Assembly: GCA_026992355.1 (NCBI GenBank)
Contig: JALXAE010000295.1
Location: 1 to 35,804 of the forward strand
Source: Syntrophobacterales bacterium
GTDB lineage: Bacteria; Desulfobacterota; Syntrophobacteria; Syntrophobacterales; Thermodesulforhabdaceae
Direction: 5' to 3'
DNA: 35,804 bases
How positions within the stretch are numbered: position 1 is the first letter of the stretch; every line of letters begins with the position of its first letter. The position numbers and the translations under genes are program-made. The notes below the pieces were generated by a model. The model was given only the letters and a program-made list of their open reading frames with translations, was not told where the DNA came from and made no database searches. This document shows, in pieces, positions 25,129-32,624 of the stretch.

Positions 25129-25456
25129 TCTACTATATGGCCGAAATTCTATCAAAAAAAATCTTTGTTTGGAACTTTGGATGCCCCTTTGCCCAGCACT
25201 TTCATCGCTTTAATTGCTTGATTATTCGCTTTGTTTGCTGACACCTTAAAACGCTTTCAATTTGCTTTGTCAGTTCACTGTGCAACTTCAATATTATGAA
25301 TCATACATAACTTTGCTGTGCTAAGCCTGTTGGCTTGCACAGTTTGCTTTACCAAAACATGTGAGAAAATCCCTTCTATTCCCGCACACATAGGCTGATT
25401 TTAATTTTTTTCTCAAATTTCTAATTTTTCCCCTTGACTTCCTGAAAAAATGTGTT
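25129..25456. other. AT-rich intergenic region with no gene
   Basis: This stretch between the divergent 47-aa and SorC-like genes has no open frame of note. It contains recurring GCTTTG/TTTGCTTT/TTGCTT units (for example near 25207, 25226, 25262 and 25344) and a partial inverted pair TGTGCTAAGCC / GGCTTGCACA (25317-25342). These may be binding sites; nothing is diagnostic. Confidence 0.45.
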
Positions 25457-25492
25457 ATTTAGTTAATCAAATAATTATTCGGATAACTAAAT
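25457..25492. promoter_or_regulatory. Inverted-repeat operator candidate before the SorC-like gene
   Basis: ATTTAGTTA (25457-25465) and TAACTAAAT (25484-25492) are perfect 9-bp arms with an 18-bp spacer, ending 32 bp before the ATG of the SorC-like regulator. Spacing of about three helical turns centre to centre suits a dimer or tetramer regulator. Autoregulation is likely. Confidence 0.55.
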
Positions 25493-25524
25493 TTTTATTC
25501 GCTGGTACGAGTTAAAGGTTGGCA

Positions 25525-26466
25525 ATGCGACGACGAGACATTTACTACGATCACAATACGATGTACATGGTCCTTCATTACAAATTCGTAGAAGACCTCA
25601 AGAATTATCAAATTGCAAAGGAGGTTGGCATCTCCCCCAGCACTGTAGCGGAATATCTGGACATTGCCAGGGAACTGGAGTTTTACAAAGTCTTTATAGA
25701 CTTTGCTCCAGAAAGCAAGGCAGCAAAAGAATTAATGCTGACTTTTGGCCTCAGAAATGTTGTTGTCTCTCCGTCAGAATTCGGCCTGCACGAACTGGCC
25801 CTGCTTGGAGCGCGGTTCCTCGTAAAAGAGGTTATCAGAGATGATATATCCATAACAGTGGGGGGTGGCACAAACATCTGGAAAATGGTGTGCTCCCTGC
25901 CAACGCTCGCCAAAGAAAGAGTCCAGATTTATTCCATGTGCGTCGGAGATCACTTCCTGGCTGAGATTTCATCCAGCATGGTGGCGAATGTCTTGTTTTA
26001 TCGCCTTTACGAATACGGTGGAAAGCTTCACGTATTCCCGGCTTTTGCCAATCTAAACGCTGATCCGCCAGACAGAAACTGCGAGGTGTACAGCAATGCC
26101 GCAAACGCGGATGTTTTCCTTGTTCCCTTCGGTAGCATCGAAGAGGGTACAGGCGGAAGAGTCGTCAAACAGGAGTTTCGTTTGGATATAGCCAATCTCA
26201 GGAAGAATAACGTTGTCGGCTTTTGCGGCTACCACCTCATCACTGGAGATGGAGAACACTATCCGTCCAAAGAGATTGAGGAAAGAGTGTTTAGCATTGA
26301 CCTTGAATCTCTCAGGAAGGCATCATTCACTGAAGGCAAGTATGTAATCGGTGTTGCGTTTGGAGAACAAAAGACGCACGTGGTCAAAGCAGCGCTTCGA
26401 AAAGGGTACATAAACACACTGTTCATCGATGACAAACTGGCCAGGGCCCTTCTCGAGGACGAGTGA
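25525..26466 (+). CDS. SorC/DeoR-like transcriptional regulator with sugar-binding-type domain
   Basis: A 313-aa regulator. The N-terminal helix-turn-helix (about 20-48: DLKNYQIAKEVGISPSTVAEYLDIA) is followed by a SorC-type effector domain with the glycine-rich TVGGGTNIWKMV (about 115-126), VPFGSIEEGTGG (about 200-211) and a C-terminal VIGVAFGEQKTHVVKAAL...INTLFIDDKLARALL, the SorC signature of effector site and dimer interface. Such regulators respond to sugar phosphates in bacteria, but here it heads a cluster with no sugar genes. The ATG at 25525 follows AAAGGT at SD distance. SorC is bacterial in distribution and contrasts with the archaeal-type genes on the left. It probably controls the 26.5-31.3 kb genes and itself through the inverted repeat upstream. 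Confidence 0.85.
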   Translation: MRRRDIYYDHNTMYMVLHYKFVEDLKNYQIAKEVGISPSTVAEYLDIARELEFYKVFIDFAPESKAAKELMLTFGLRNVVVSPSEFGLHELALLGARFLVKEVIRDDISITVGGGTNIWKMVCSLPTLAKERVQIYSMCVGDHFLAEISSSMVANVLFYRLYEYGGKLHVFPAFANLNADPPDRNCEVYSNAANADVFLVPFGSIEEGTGGRVVKQEFRLDIANLRKNNVVGFCGYHLITGDGEHYPSKEIEERVFSIDLESLRKASFTEGKYVIGVAFGEQKTHVVKAALRKGYINTLFIDDKLARALLEDE

Positions 26467-26489
26467 ACCTCAAACAAAGGAGATGTCAG

Positions 26490-26642
26490 ATGGAAAAGAC
26501 AACAAGATTGCTTTCCTCCCAAAGAGGCCTGAGCCTCTTCAGATATACCATAAGAAGTAGGTCTAATGAGAGAGGAGTACAGGATGGGAAACAAAGGAAA
26601 GAAAAATGGCGGGTACCAAAGAAGGGAATGCCCTATCCTTAG
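26490..26642 (+). CDS. Possible short leader frame (doubtful)
   Basis: A 50-codon frame beginning MEKTTRLLSSQRGLSLF with a good SD (AAAGGAG, 8 nt before the ATG). It contains a perfect 7-bp hairpin AAGAGGC-CTGA-GCCTCTT (26522-26539) and overlaps the next gene in another frame for 59 bp. The protein is basic and has no family. It may be a leader peptide with a regulatory hairpin rather than a functional protein, or chance. Confidence 0.3.
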   Translation: MEKTTRLLSSQRGLSLFRYTIRSRSNERGVQDGKQRKEKWRVPKKGMPYP

Positions 26643-26787
26643 AAAGAGGGTGTTTGACACCATGGGCAAAAAGGAGATGGTGTTCATCTGCAAGGGATGC
26701 AAGCTTAAATGCCCAATCCATGTTGTCGAATTCAAGGAAATCTACATCGAATGTAAAGTATGCCCGCATAAACTCAAAATAGCATAG
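26584..26787 (+). CDS. Small Cys-rich zinc protein
   Basis: A 67-aa protein with six cysteines: C16, C36, C39, C43, C57 and C60 (ECPIL, FICKGCKLKC, ECKVC), and a Lys-rich N-terminus (MGNKGKKNGGYQRR). One or two zinc sites are likely. GGAG about 9 nt before the ATG at 26584 supports this start; an ATG six codons earlier is less well placed. It follows the regulator on the same strand and is closed by an intrinsic terminator, so it belongs to the regulator's transcript. The motif order CP...(I/V)CKxC recalls the Cys modules at 30.2 and 30.5 kb, but similarity is slight. Confidence 0.65.
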   Translation: MGNKGKKNGGYQRRECPILRKRVFDTMGKKEMVFICKGCKLKCPIHVVEFKEIYIECKVCPHKLKIA

Positions 26788-26833
26788 ATTTTCAGCTTTA
26801 ATAGTTCAAGAGGCCAGAGGCCTAAGAGTCCAG

Positions 26834-26868
26834 AGCCCCGTTTCTTTAAGGAACGGGGCTTTTTTATT
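26834..26868 (+). terminator. Intrinsic terminator
   Basis: AGCCCCGTT (26834-26842) pairs perfectly with AACGGGGCT (26852-26860) around a 9-nt loop and is followed directly by TTTTTTATT. A short hairpin AGGCC-AGA-GGCCT precedes it at 26811-26823. It separates the regulator unit from the ATPase operon that starts at 26958. Confidence 0.85.
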
Positions 26869-26957
26869 CACCGCAAAACCCATGGAGAGGAGGTGATGCC
26901 TATGATTGCCCAGAGTTGCATAGCCCGATCACAAAAAAATGAAAGGAGGGATGTCAA

Positions 26958-27659
26958 ATGCTTAGAGACAAAAAGTCAGGCGGCAATGGCGACGGATTCG
27001 CGGCTGAGGAGAGCAGTTTTTCCTCACTTCTTGACAGGGCATCGATCGATGACGATCCCGTGGTCAAGGAGGCCATGGATTTGGCCAAAAACATTGTGAG
27101 GGAAGTCTCGAAAATTGCAAGTCTTGTTGTTGGTGAGACTCTCGAGACAGTGAAACCCCATATTGAGAAGTACCGCCCAGAGCACATGTCGCAGGCAGAG
27201 ATCGCGAAGGAGAAAATCCGGAGCGATAGCGAGAAGCACAAAGCTGAACTTGAGTTTCAGGCGAAGATGAGACAATTGGAGATCGAGTTCATGAAAGCCA
27301 ACGCTGAACTGTCTCTCAAAGCGGTGAATGAGAAGATGAAGATAATTGATAAAGTCCTGATGACACCGTTGGAGAAGATGAAAATGCGCGAGAATATCAG
27401 GAAGGAAGCGCTGGAGAGAACCACGGATCTCATGAGGAACAGGTTCGGCTTTATAAGTAACGCCAAGAAGCAGCTCGCGAAGTTCTACGCTGATTTGGAA
27501 GTTGAGAACCATATGAGGAAACTCGAGGAGGAACAGCAGCGATATATCCACAACATCAGGGGCTTACTGAGCAGTGACTTGCTCACTTCATCTCCAGCGA
27601 AGCTTGCACGCCCAAAGACAAACCTGCTCCAGATTCTCGACAATGATGAGGAGGAGTGA
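26958..27659 (+). CDS. Coiled-coil protein paired with the second ATPase
   Basis: A 233-aa protein. After a polar, Ser/Asp-rich start (1-35) and a helix VVKEAMDLAKNIVREVSKIASLVV (about 35-58), residues 80-190 form a long charged coiled coil rich in Glu, Lys and Met. The tail is acidic (LQILDNDEEE). No transmembrane segment of full length, no enzyme motif. AAGGAGG lies 12 nt before the ATG. Its stop codon is immediately followed by the GTG start of the ATPase, so the two are tightly coupled and probably form a complex. The pattern copies the coiled-coil/HerA-like pair at 22.3-24.8 kb. Confidence 0.8.
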   Translation: MLRDKKSGGNGDGFAAEESSFSSLLDRASIDDDPVVKEAMDLAKNIVREVSKIASLVVGETLETVKPHIEKYRPEHMSQAEIAKEKIRSDSEKHKAELEFQAKMRQLEIEFMKANAELSLKAVNEKMKIIDKVLMTPLEKMKMRENIRKEALERTTDLMRNRFGFISNAKKQLAKFYADLEVENHMRKLEEEQQRYIHNIRGLLSSDLLTSSPAKLARPKTNLLQILDNDEEE

Positions 27660-29684
27660 GTGAGAACAGGGCTGGCCTCATTGAGGAGAAAAGCGAATTG
27701 CATCGCGCGAAGATTTCCGAGATTTTCGTATCCGGAGGTCAAAAAGCTTCTCTACGATGAGATCCAGCCCCTCCTCCCAACCACAAGGTTCAGGCACTTT
27801 GAGACACTTCTCGCAAAGGCGAGGATCAACAGCAACCAGAGGCTGCTGAATTCCATAGGCGTGGAGCTCATGCTCATCAAACACAGCAACAGGGAAAAGC
27901 CGCCGTTTGAGAAGCTTGAGTACCCGACGCTGCACCCGTCATCGCACATTCTCAAGACAGGCACGACGGGCTCAGGGAAAACGAAGTCTTCAAACATAGA
28001 TGTCATAAGAACCGCCCTTGAATACCCGGAGACAACCCAGATCGTCATAGATGTTGAGGGCGACAGGGGGCCGGATATCATTTCAAAGCTCGAGGAGAAC
28101 GGCTACCACGACTGGTGGTACTTCGATCATACAAGCATCAGGGAATGCATGTTCGAGCTCCAGAGATGCAGCGAAATATGGTTTTCGTGGCTCGCAAGGG
28201 TGTTTCTTGAGGCCGCTATGTTTGGGGACATCGGAATGAAAACAATCCTTGACGGTTTCGAAGCCTCCAATTCCCCGGAATTGATGGCGAGGAGAGGAGG
28301 CTACCCCACATACGAGGAGTTCGTGGGTGATTTCTCAAAGATGAAGGCTAGAAAGGGCAGCAAAAGAGAGGGGTACAATGAAGTGGCCCATGAGAGGTTC
28401 AAGATGTTTCTCTACTCAATAGGTCCGCTTTTCAACTCCCGCAGAAGCTTCCCATGGGAAAAGCTGAGCGGCGTTGTGATATACGACCTGACAGCGGTTC
28501 CGCACGACGGACAGATTTTCTTCCAGAACTACATGGCCACAAAGATGCTGTTCATAAGAACCTTCCTGACGGATGACAGAGCGCCGATAATCTACGACCT
28601 CGATGAAATGAGCCAGTTCTGGTCAGCCGCGGACCTGTCATTGAGGCGGGGTTCCATAGAGATGCCCATAATAATCTTCCTCGCGAGGAGATCGAGAAAA
28701 AGAGGTATCTTCATATCCTACAAGGACCAGATGAGAAAGACAGTCCCTGAGGAGATATCGAGCCAGTGCGGAGCGCAGTTCATTTTCAGACACACCGGCC
28801 AAAGCGATTTGAGACAGATAGGCGACGAGCTTAACCTGAACACGGATCAGCTCAGGTTCATAGCGAGGATGCCTGACAGGCAGTGCGTTTTCATTCTCCC
28901 CGGGATGATTCAGCCAGCGGTGGCAGAGGTGCCGTATCTTGATACGAGCAGCAACATGTCACTTGATGAGATAAATGAAATCATGTGGGCGAAGCTCAAA
29001 ATCATGGAGCACGAGGAAAGCGGGTCACAGGAAAGGGTTCTGCTGGTCGATGACGAAGACGGGCAATCCCATGACAGGGAAGAGATAAGCGAGAGCGAAA
29101 AGCTGGCTGATATCCTCAACATCGTTGCCAGATATCAGGGCCACCCTCTGAGTAGGGCTGAGCAAAGCTCAGAGATGGATTACCACGAATTCTGGGCTGG
29201 AATCGAAAAACTCGAGCAGCTTGGCCTCATAAGAAAGGAAAAAATCAGCCTTGGGTTTCCCGGGAGACCTCCCTGGTTTGCAGAGATAACTGAGAAGGGA
29301 GCGGAGTTTCTTGGCGTCCCCCATGAAACCCTGAAAATGCAGGGTAAAAACAAAACACTCAAGGCAAAGGTCATGTGCTTCATGGTTGCCGAGAAACTGA
29401 AGGAAGGGGGATGCATCCCGGTGATGGAATTCAGCGGAGCCGACATTGCGGTTTGCGACAGCGGCGGCAGGATTGAGTGTTTCGAAATCGAGACATCGGC
29501 GAACCAGCACATCGCTGAAAACATAAGGCGGGATATCTGCGACATAGGGGCTGAGAGCTGCACAGTGATAATGACATCGAGAAACCTCGTGGATAAAGCG
29601 AGGAAGATGTGCGAGAGCGGGCTGGAATCCGAGGTCATGCAAAAAACCCGCTTTGTGACACTGAGGGGTTTCATTAACCCATAA
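27660..29684 (+). CDS. TraG/HerA-class ATPase with C-terminal nuclease-like domain
   Basis: A 674-aa ATPase starting with GTG directly after the preceding stop; GGAGGAG provides the SD. Walker A is GTTGSGKTK (101-109), followed by IVIDVEGDRG; Walker B is PIIYDLDEMSQF (about 310-321); a sensor region reads FIFRHTGQSDLRQIGDEL. This is the layout of coupling/pumping ATPases (VirD4/TraG, HerA). A winged-helix region follows (about 480-560), then an end with GADIAVCDSG and IECFEIETSANQ (about 590-615) that parallels DLALFRDG...VEIETGKSN of the HerA-like protein: a probable restriction-endonuclease-like fold with D...E-x-E. It has no membrane helix. DNA transfer or packaging is inferred from class; no relaxase or pilus gene is visible in the window. 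Confidence 0.85.
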   Translation: MRTGLASLRRKANCIARRFPRFSYPEVKKLLYDEIQPLLPTTRFRHFETLLAKARINSNQRLLNSIGVELMLIKHSNREKPPFEKLEYPTLHPSSHILKTGTTGSGKTKSSNIDVIRTALEYPETTQIVIDVEGDRGPDIISKLEENGYHDWWYFDHTSIRECMFELQRCSEIWFSWLARVFLEAAMFGDIGMKTILDGFEASNSPELMARRGGYPTYEEFVGDFSKMKARKGSKREGYNEVAHERFKMFLYSIGPLFNSRRSFPWEKLSGVVIYDLTAVPHDGQIFFQNYMATKMLFIRTFLTDDRAPIIYDLDEMSQFWSAADLSLRRGSIEMPIIIFLARRSRKRGIFISYKDQMRKTVPEEISSQCGAQFIFRHTGQSDLRQIGDELNLNTDQLRFIARMPDRQCVFILPGMIQPAVAEVPYLDTSSNMSLDEINEIMWAKLKIMEHEESGSQERVLLVDDEDGQSHDREEISESEKLADILNIVARYQGHPLSRAEQSSEMDYHEFWAGIEKLEQLGLIRKEKISLGFPGRPPWFAEITEKGAEFLGVPHETLKMQGKNKTLKAKVMCFMVAEKLKEGGCIPVMEFSGADIAVCDSGGRIECFEIETSANQHIAENIRRDICDIGAESCTVIMTSRNLVDKARKMCESGLESEVMQKTRFVTLRGFINP

Positions 29685-29710
29685 ACCCAAAAAGAGAAGG
29701 AGGAACAGTC

Positions 29711-30334
29711 ATGCCAGATCCGGATACCTTTTTACAGCTATCAGCAGGGCACCATCAAAACACCGTGAATAAACCATCGCAGGGAGACATGCTTGACAGT
29801 CTTGAGCGCTCGATTGAATCGAACCCGCATCTTCCACATGTTCCGCCGCACGAGCCAAGGGAGTCAAGGATTCTGAGCGCTGTGGAAAACCACACAATGG
29901 GATACAACCCACAGTCTCCACTTGCTCCGAATCCAGTGGTCCCTGACCCTGTTTCCATTGATCCGAACCCATCGCCTCCGGGAGCCACGAAGTACAACCC
30001 ATTCCAGGAAAAGGTTTTCGTCGATCCCGCGGTGGCTGATGACAGGTTCAGACACGGTTCCTTCCCATCCCCAAAGGTCGAGGGCTACGCATGGAAGGAG
30101 CAAAGGATTTTCTACAGGGAACCGCCGGTCCCAAAGCCAAGGTTGGGGAGCACCCCGAAGATGAGGTTGTCGGACGACAAAAGCATGACATACTGCCCGA
30201 AGAGAAAAGAGCATGTGAAGATAGAAAAGGTCTGCAAGAAATGTCCGGAGTATGACCCGAACCTTGGCATCTACGACAACTGCAAGCTGAAAAAGAAGCA
30301 GGCAAACAAGCTTGCAAAAGCATCCAGAAAGTGA
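29711..30334 (+). CDS. Proline-rich protein with C-terminal Cys module
   Basis: A 207-aa protein. Residues 1-150 are rich in Pro, Asn and His and look unstructured (HLPHVPPHEPRESR; NPSPPGATKYNPFQEK). The last 55 residues form a Cys module: TYCPKRKEHV, VCKKCPEYDPN, GIYDNCKLKKKQANKL. That makes C-x(n)-CxxC...C, likely one zinc site, with a Lys-rich end. The same module makes up most of the next protein. AAGGAGGA precedes the ATG at good distance. It lies 26 bp after the ATPase gene in the same operon. The disordered arm plus zinc tip suggests a tether or adaptor, for example between the ATPase and DNA; this is inference. Confidence 0.75.
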   Translation: MPDPDTFLQLSAGHHQNTVNKPSQGDMLDSLERSIESNPHLPHVPPHEPRESRILSAVENHTMGYNPQSPLAPNPVVPDPVSIDPNPSPPGATKYNPFQEKVFVDPAVADDRFRHGSFPSPKVEGYAWKEQRIFYREPPVPKPRLGSTPKMRLSDDKSMTYCPKRKEHVKIEKVCKKCPEYDPNLGIYDNCKLKKKQANKLAKASRK

Positions 30335-30349
30335 TGGAGAGGTCGGAAG

Positions 30350-30574
30350 ATGAGTAGCCCGAGAAACACGTCAAAAAGGCCCATGAACATCCATCCGGGT
30401 ATGCTGAGGAGAAATATATCAGTCAGGGAGCCCGGGGACGTCTACTGCCCGGAAAGAGCTGATTATGTGGACTATAAGTCGGTCTGCAAGAAGTGCCCTG
30501 AATTTGACGAAGACCTCGTCATTTACTACAATTGCAGGCTGAAAAAGAAGGAGTCAAACAAGCTTTCCGCATAA
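30350..30574 (+). CDS. Small protein with the same Cys module
   Basis: A 74-aa protein with a basic N-terminus (MSSPRNTSKRPMNIHPGML) and the module VYCPERADYV, VCKKCPEFDED, IYYNCRLKKKESNKL. It is a paralogue of the C-terminus of the preceding gene: the spacing of the four cysteines and the L-x-IY-x-NC-x-LKKK-x-x-NKL end are shared. Start 15 bp after the upstream stop, SD GGAGAGG. Tandem duplication inside the operon is the likely origin. Function unknown. Confidence 0.75.
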   Translation: MSSPRNTSKRPMNIHPGMLRRNISVREPGDVYCPERADYVDYKSVCKKCPEFDEDLVIYYNCRLKKKESNKLSA

Positions 30575-30599
30575 TCAGCACAGGGCAGGAGAGGAGCTT

Positions 30600-31271
30600 A
30601 TGGGTGGAAAAAAGGAGGAGAACCTTCAGCCAACATGGAAACCGACAAAATTTGCATGGGCGATGATCTTTTGTACTGCATTGGTGATGCTCTTTCTGGT
30701 CGTGTACTTCATAAACAGATACCGACCGGAGTGGTTACAGGGGAGCCATAAGCAGAGTAATATCCAAGTGGTCCGGGAAACTCCTGGAACGCATTATCCA
30801 GAGCCATCAAAGGAAGAAAACGAGAAATTAGAACTTCTGTCAAACCTTGCGAACGTGCCATTTGTGGTTGAGAAGTCTTTTATCGTTGAAAAATCTGATG
30901 AGAATGAAAGTGGTGACAGAAAATATATCAAACTTTTTCTTAAATCAAAAACAGCAGACTGCAGGGTGATTCTCACAATTGATGCATGGGATGAAATAGA
31001 CATGGGTAGAATTCAATATATGCAATGGAAGGATGAGCGTATCAAATCTTTTTTGAAAAGGTTAAAGGGATGTTGCATTTATTTTGCGAGAATTTCTATT
31101 AAACATATAAATCCGGAGCATGATGATTGTATGTGCAAAGCCATGTTTGAAGGCGCGTCTCCTTCTTTGGAGAGGGAAAACGGAAAGCTTATTGGCTATG
31201 CAAGCGGCCAAGCTGATGATTTCACATGGGTTTATCTAAAACCGATTGAGATTGAAAACCCAAAAAAATGA
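30600..31271 (+). CDS. Single-pass membrane protein of unknown function
   Basis: A 223-aa protein: a short Lys-rich cytoplasmic start, a transmembrane helix (about 19-40, WAMIFCTALVMLFLVVYFI), a polar linker, and a soluble domain (about 75-223) with alternating strand-like segments (YIKLFLKSKTADCRVILTI; DFTWVYLKPIEIE) and three cysteines. Not a recognised family. The strong positive charge before the helix suggests the large domain faces outward. AGGAGAGGAG precedes the ATG. It is the last gene of the 26.96-31.27 kb operon and the only membrane protein there, so it could anchor the machine to the envelope. Confidence 0.7.
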   Translation: MGGKKEENLQPTWKPTKFAWAMIFCTALVMLFLVVYFINRYRPEWLQGSHKQSNIQVVRETPGTHYPEPSKEENEKLELLSNLANVPFVVEKSFIVEKSDENESGDRKYIKLFLKSKTADCRVILTIDAWDEIDMGRIQYMQWKDERIKSFLKRLKGCCIYFARISIKHINPEHDDCMCKAMFEGASPSLERENGKLIGYASGQADDFTWVYLKPIEIENPKK

Positions 31272-31313
31272 CTAAACCATTTGCTCTTTACATCATGATT
31301 CGCAGAGGTTATT

Positions 31314-32510
31314 ATGCCGCCCGTAGCGATACCACTACAAGACAGGATAGGTTTCTGCATGAAGGGCGGCATCTATGCCTACAGAGAAAAGTGCCCGATC
31401 TGCGGCAGTTCTTTCAAAGACAACGGCCGAAACGCCTTAGTTTGTCCCAACCATCCGAATCAGAAAGCGACGAGATTTCAGGTCAAATTCGGCAAAATCT
31501 GCCACAGATTCAAAAGCTACGAAGCCGCGAGCAGGTTTCTCACAGGCCTGAGATACAAAACAGATGAGGGCTCTTTCGATGAAAGGGATTACAGGAAGGA
31601 CCTCCCCTTAAGCTTCCAGAACCTCGCCGAGAAATGGCTCAGGGTAAAAAAAGAGAGCGTCAGGCCGAAAACATACCGAAACCTCAGGAACGATATCGGC
31701 AAGGCAATAGCGTGCTGGGGCCACAGGAACATAAAGGAGATCGGGTACGCGGAGATAGAGGATTTCATCCTTGAGCAGAATGTCTCGCAAAAAACAAGGC
31801 ACAACATCTGCTCGTGCCTTCACGATTTCTGGACATGGCTCCTCAAGCGGAGGGTCATAAAGCTCCACGAGTTCCCGGAGTTCCCTGAGATAAAATACGA
31901 GCTCAGGTACCGGAGGGTCATAGACAAGGAAACCCAGGAAAGGGTTCTTGATGAGATATGGGGAATAAGCCACAAGGTTAATCCGAAGATATGGCTCGGC
32001 ATCAAGTGGCTCTGCACGTACATATCAATACGGCCGGGGGAGCTGATAAAGATCAACGAGGAGCACATAGACCTGAAAAACGGGTACCTCTTCATCCCCA
32101 CCCCGAAGGAAAAGAAAGCCAAAAATGTTCCGCTGTTAGAGGAAGACATAAAAATACTGGAAGCGCTGCCGAGGGGATTCCCAAAAATGCCATTTTTCAG
32201 GCACGAAAAGGGGAACGGAGCCGCAAAGCCGGGGAGCAGGTTTGGCAAGGACTATCTCTACAAATGGTGGAAAAGGGCCTGCAAAAACCTGGGAATCGAG
32301 GGGGTCGATCTCTACGGCGGAACAAGGCACAGCTCGGCAATGGCCCTGAGAAAATACAGAACGCCTGAGGAAATCAAGCGCGCGACAATGCACTCCACGA
32401 ACAAGGCATTCGAGAGATACTTCCAAATTGAGGGAGATGAGCTGAGGAAGGTCTACTCGGATTCAAAGCCCTCAAGATCTTCTGGGAAGATATTCAAGAT
32501 CCCCGGATAA
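31314..32510 (+). CDS. Tyrosine recombinase with N-terminal zinc ribbon, next to tRNA-Leu
   Basis: A 398-aa integrase. An N-terminal zinc ribbon (KCPICG...VCPNHP, about 26-50) and the RFLTGLRYKTDEG segment are followed by a SAM-like core-binding domain (about 95-195) and a catalytic domain with Arg I in YISIRPGELI (about 240), HSSA in YGGTRHSSAMAL (about 338-349, giving R-H) and Tyr in AFERYFQIEG (about 374). This is the form I know from deltaproteobacterial genomic islands. It is transcribed toward the tRNA and ends about 115 bp from its 3' end, the classic position of an integrase at its own attachment site. Arginine codons are mostly AGG/AGA and many isoleucines are ATA, unlike the host genes to the right. 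A start at 31359 is also possible. Confidence 0.9.
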   Translation: MPPVAIPLQDRIGFCMKGGIYAYREKCPICGSSFKDNGRNALVCPNHPNQKATRFQVKFGKICHRFKSYEAASRFLTGLRYKTDEGSFDERDYRKDLPLSFQNLAEKWLRVKKESVRPKTYRNLRNDIGKAIACWGHRNIKEIGYAEIEDFILEQNVSQKTRHNICSCLHDFWTWLLKRRVIKLHEFPEFPEIKYELRYRRVIDKETQERVLDEIWGISHKVNPKIWLGIKWLCTYISIRPGELIKINEEHIDLKNGYLFIPTPKEKKAKNVPLLEEDIKILEALPRGFPKMPFFRHEKGNGAAKPGSRFGKDYLYKWWKRACKNLGIEGVDLYGGTRHSSAMALRKYRTPEEIKRATMHSTNKAFERYFQIEGDELRKVYSDSKPSRSSGKIFKIPG

Positions 32511-32547
32511 CACATCATCCAGCCAGCGAAATGAAGGCCTTTCACAC

Positions 32548-32572
32548 TGCTACAGTGCTACTCCAATGCTAC
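32548..32572. repeat. Three TGCTAC repeats near the attachment site
   Basis: TGCTAC occurs at 32548-32553, 32556-32561 and 32567-32572, spaced 8 and 11 bp apart between the integrase stop and the tRNA. Short direct repeats in this place are often arm-type integrase-binding sites. Confidence 0.45.
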
Positions 32573-32575
32573 TCT

Positions 32576-32616
32576 TTTCAGGGGTGCTTCAGATTCGCAA
32601 CCCCCTGAAATCAGGG
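32576..32616. repeat. Inverted repeat between integrase and tRNA
   Basis: TTTCAGGGG (32576-32584) and CCCCTGAAA (32602-32610) are perfect arms with a 17-bp spacer; the right arm also forms CCCTGA-AA-TCAGGG (32603-32616). It could terminate transcription of the integrase or of the tRNA, or act as part of the recombination site. Confidence 0.5.
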
Positions 32617-32624
32617 CAAAAAAA

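Noticed and set aside
25525-26466. A host sugar-utilisation locus because of the SorC-like regulator
   Set aside because: No transporter, kinase or sugar enzyme lies nearby; the regulator belongs with the ATPase cluster.
26522-26539. Intrinsic terminator at AAGAGGC-CTGA-GCCTCTT
   Set aside because: The hairpin is perfect but no T-run follows; the real terminator is at 26834-26868.
26893-27099. A 68-codon frame starting before the coiled-coil gene
   Set aside because: It overlaps the well-supported coiled-coil gene for most of its length and has no protein-like pattern. The first ATGs follow AGGAGGTG, so a short leader effect is possible but not claimed.
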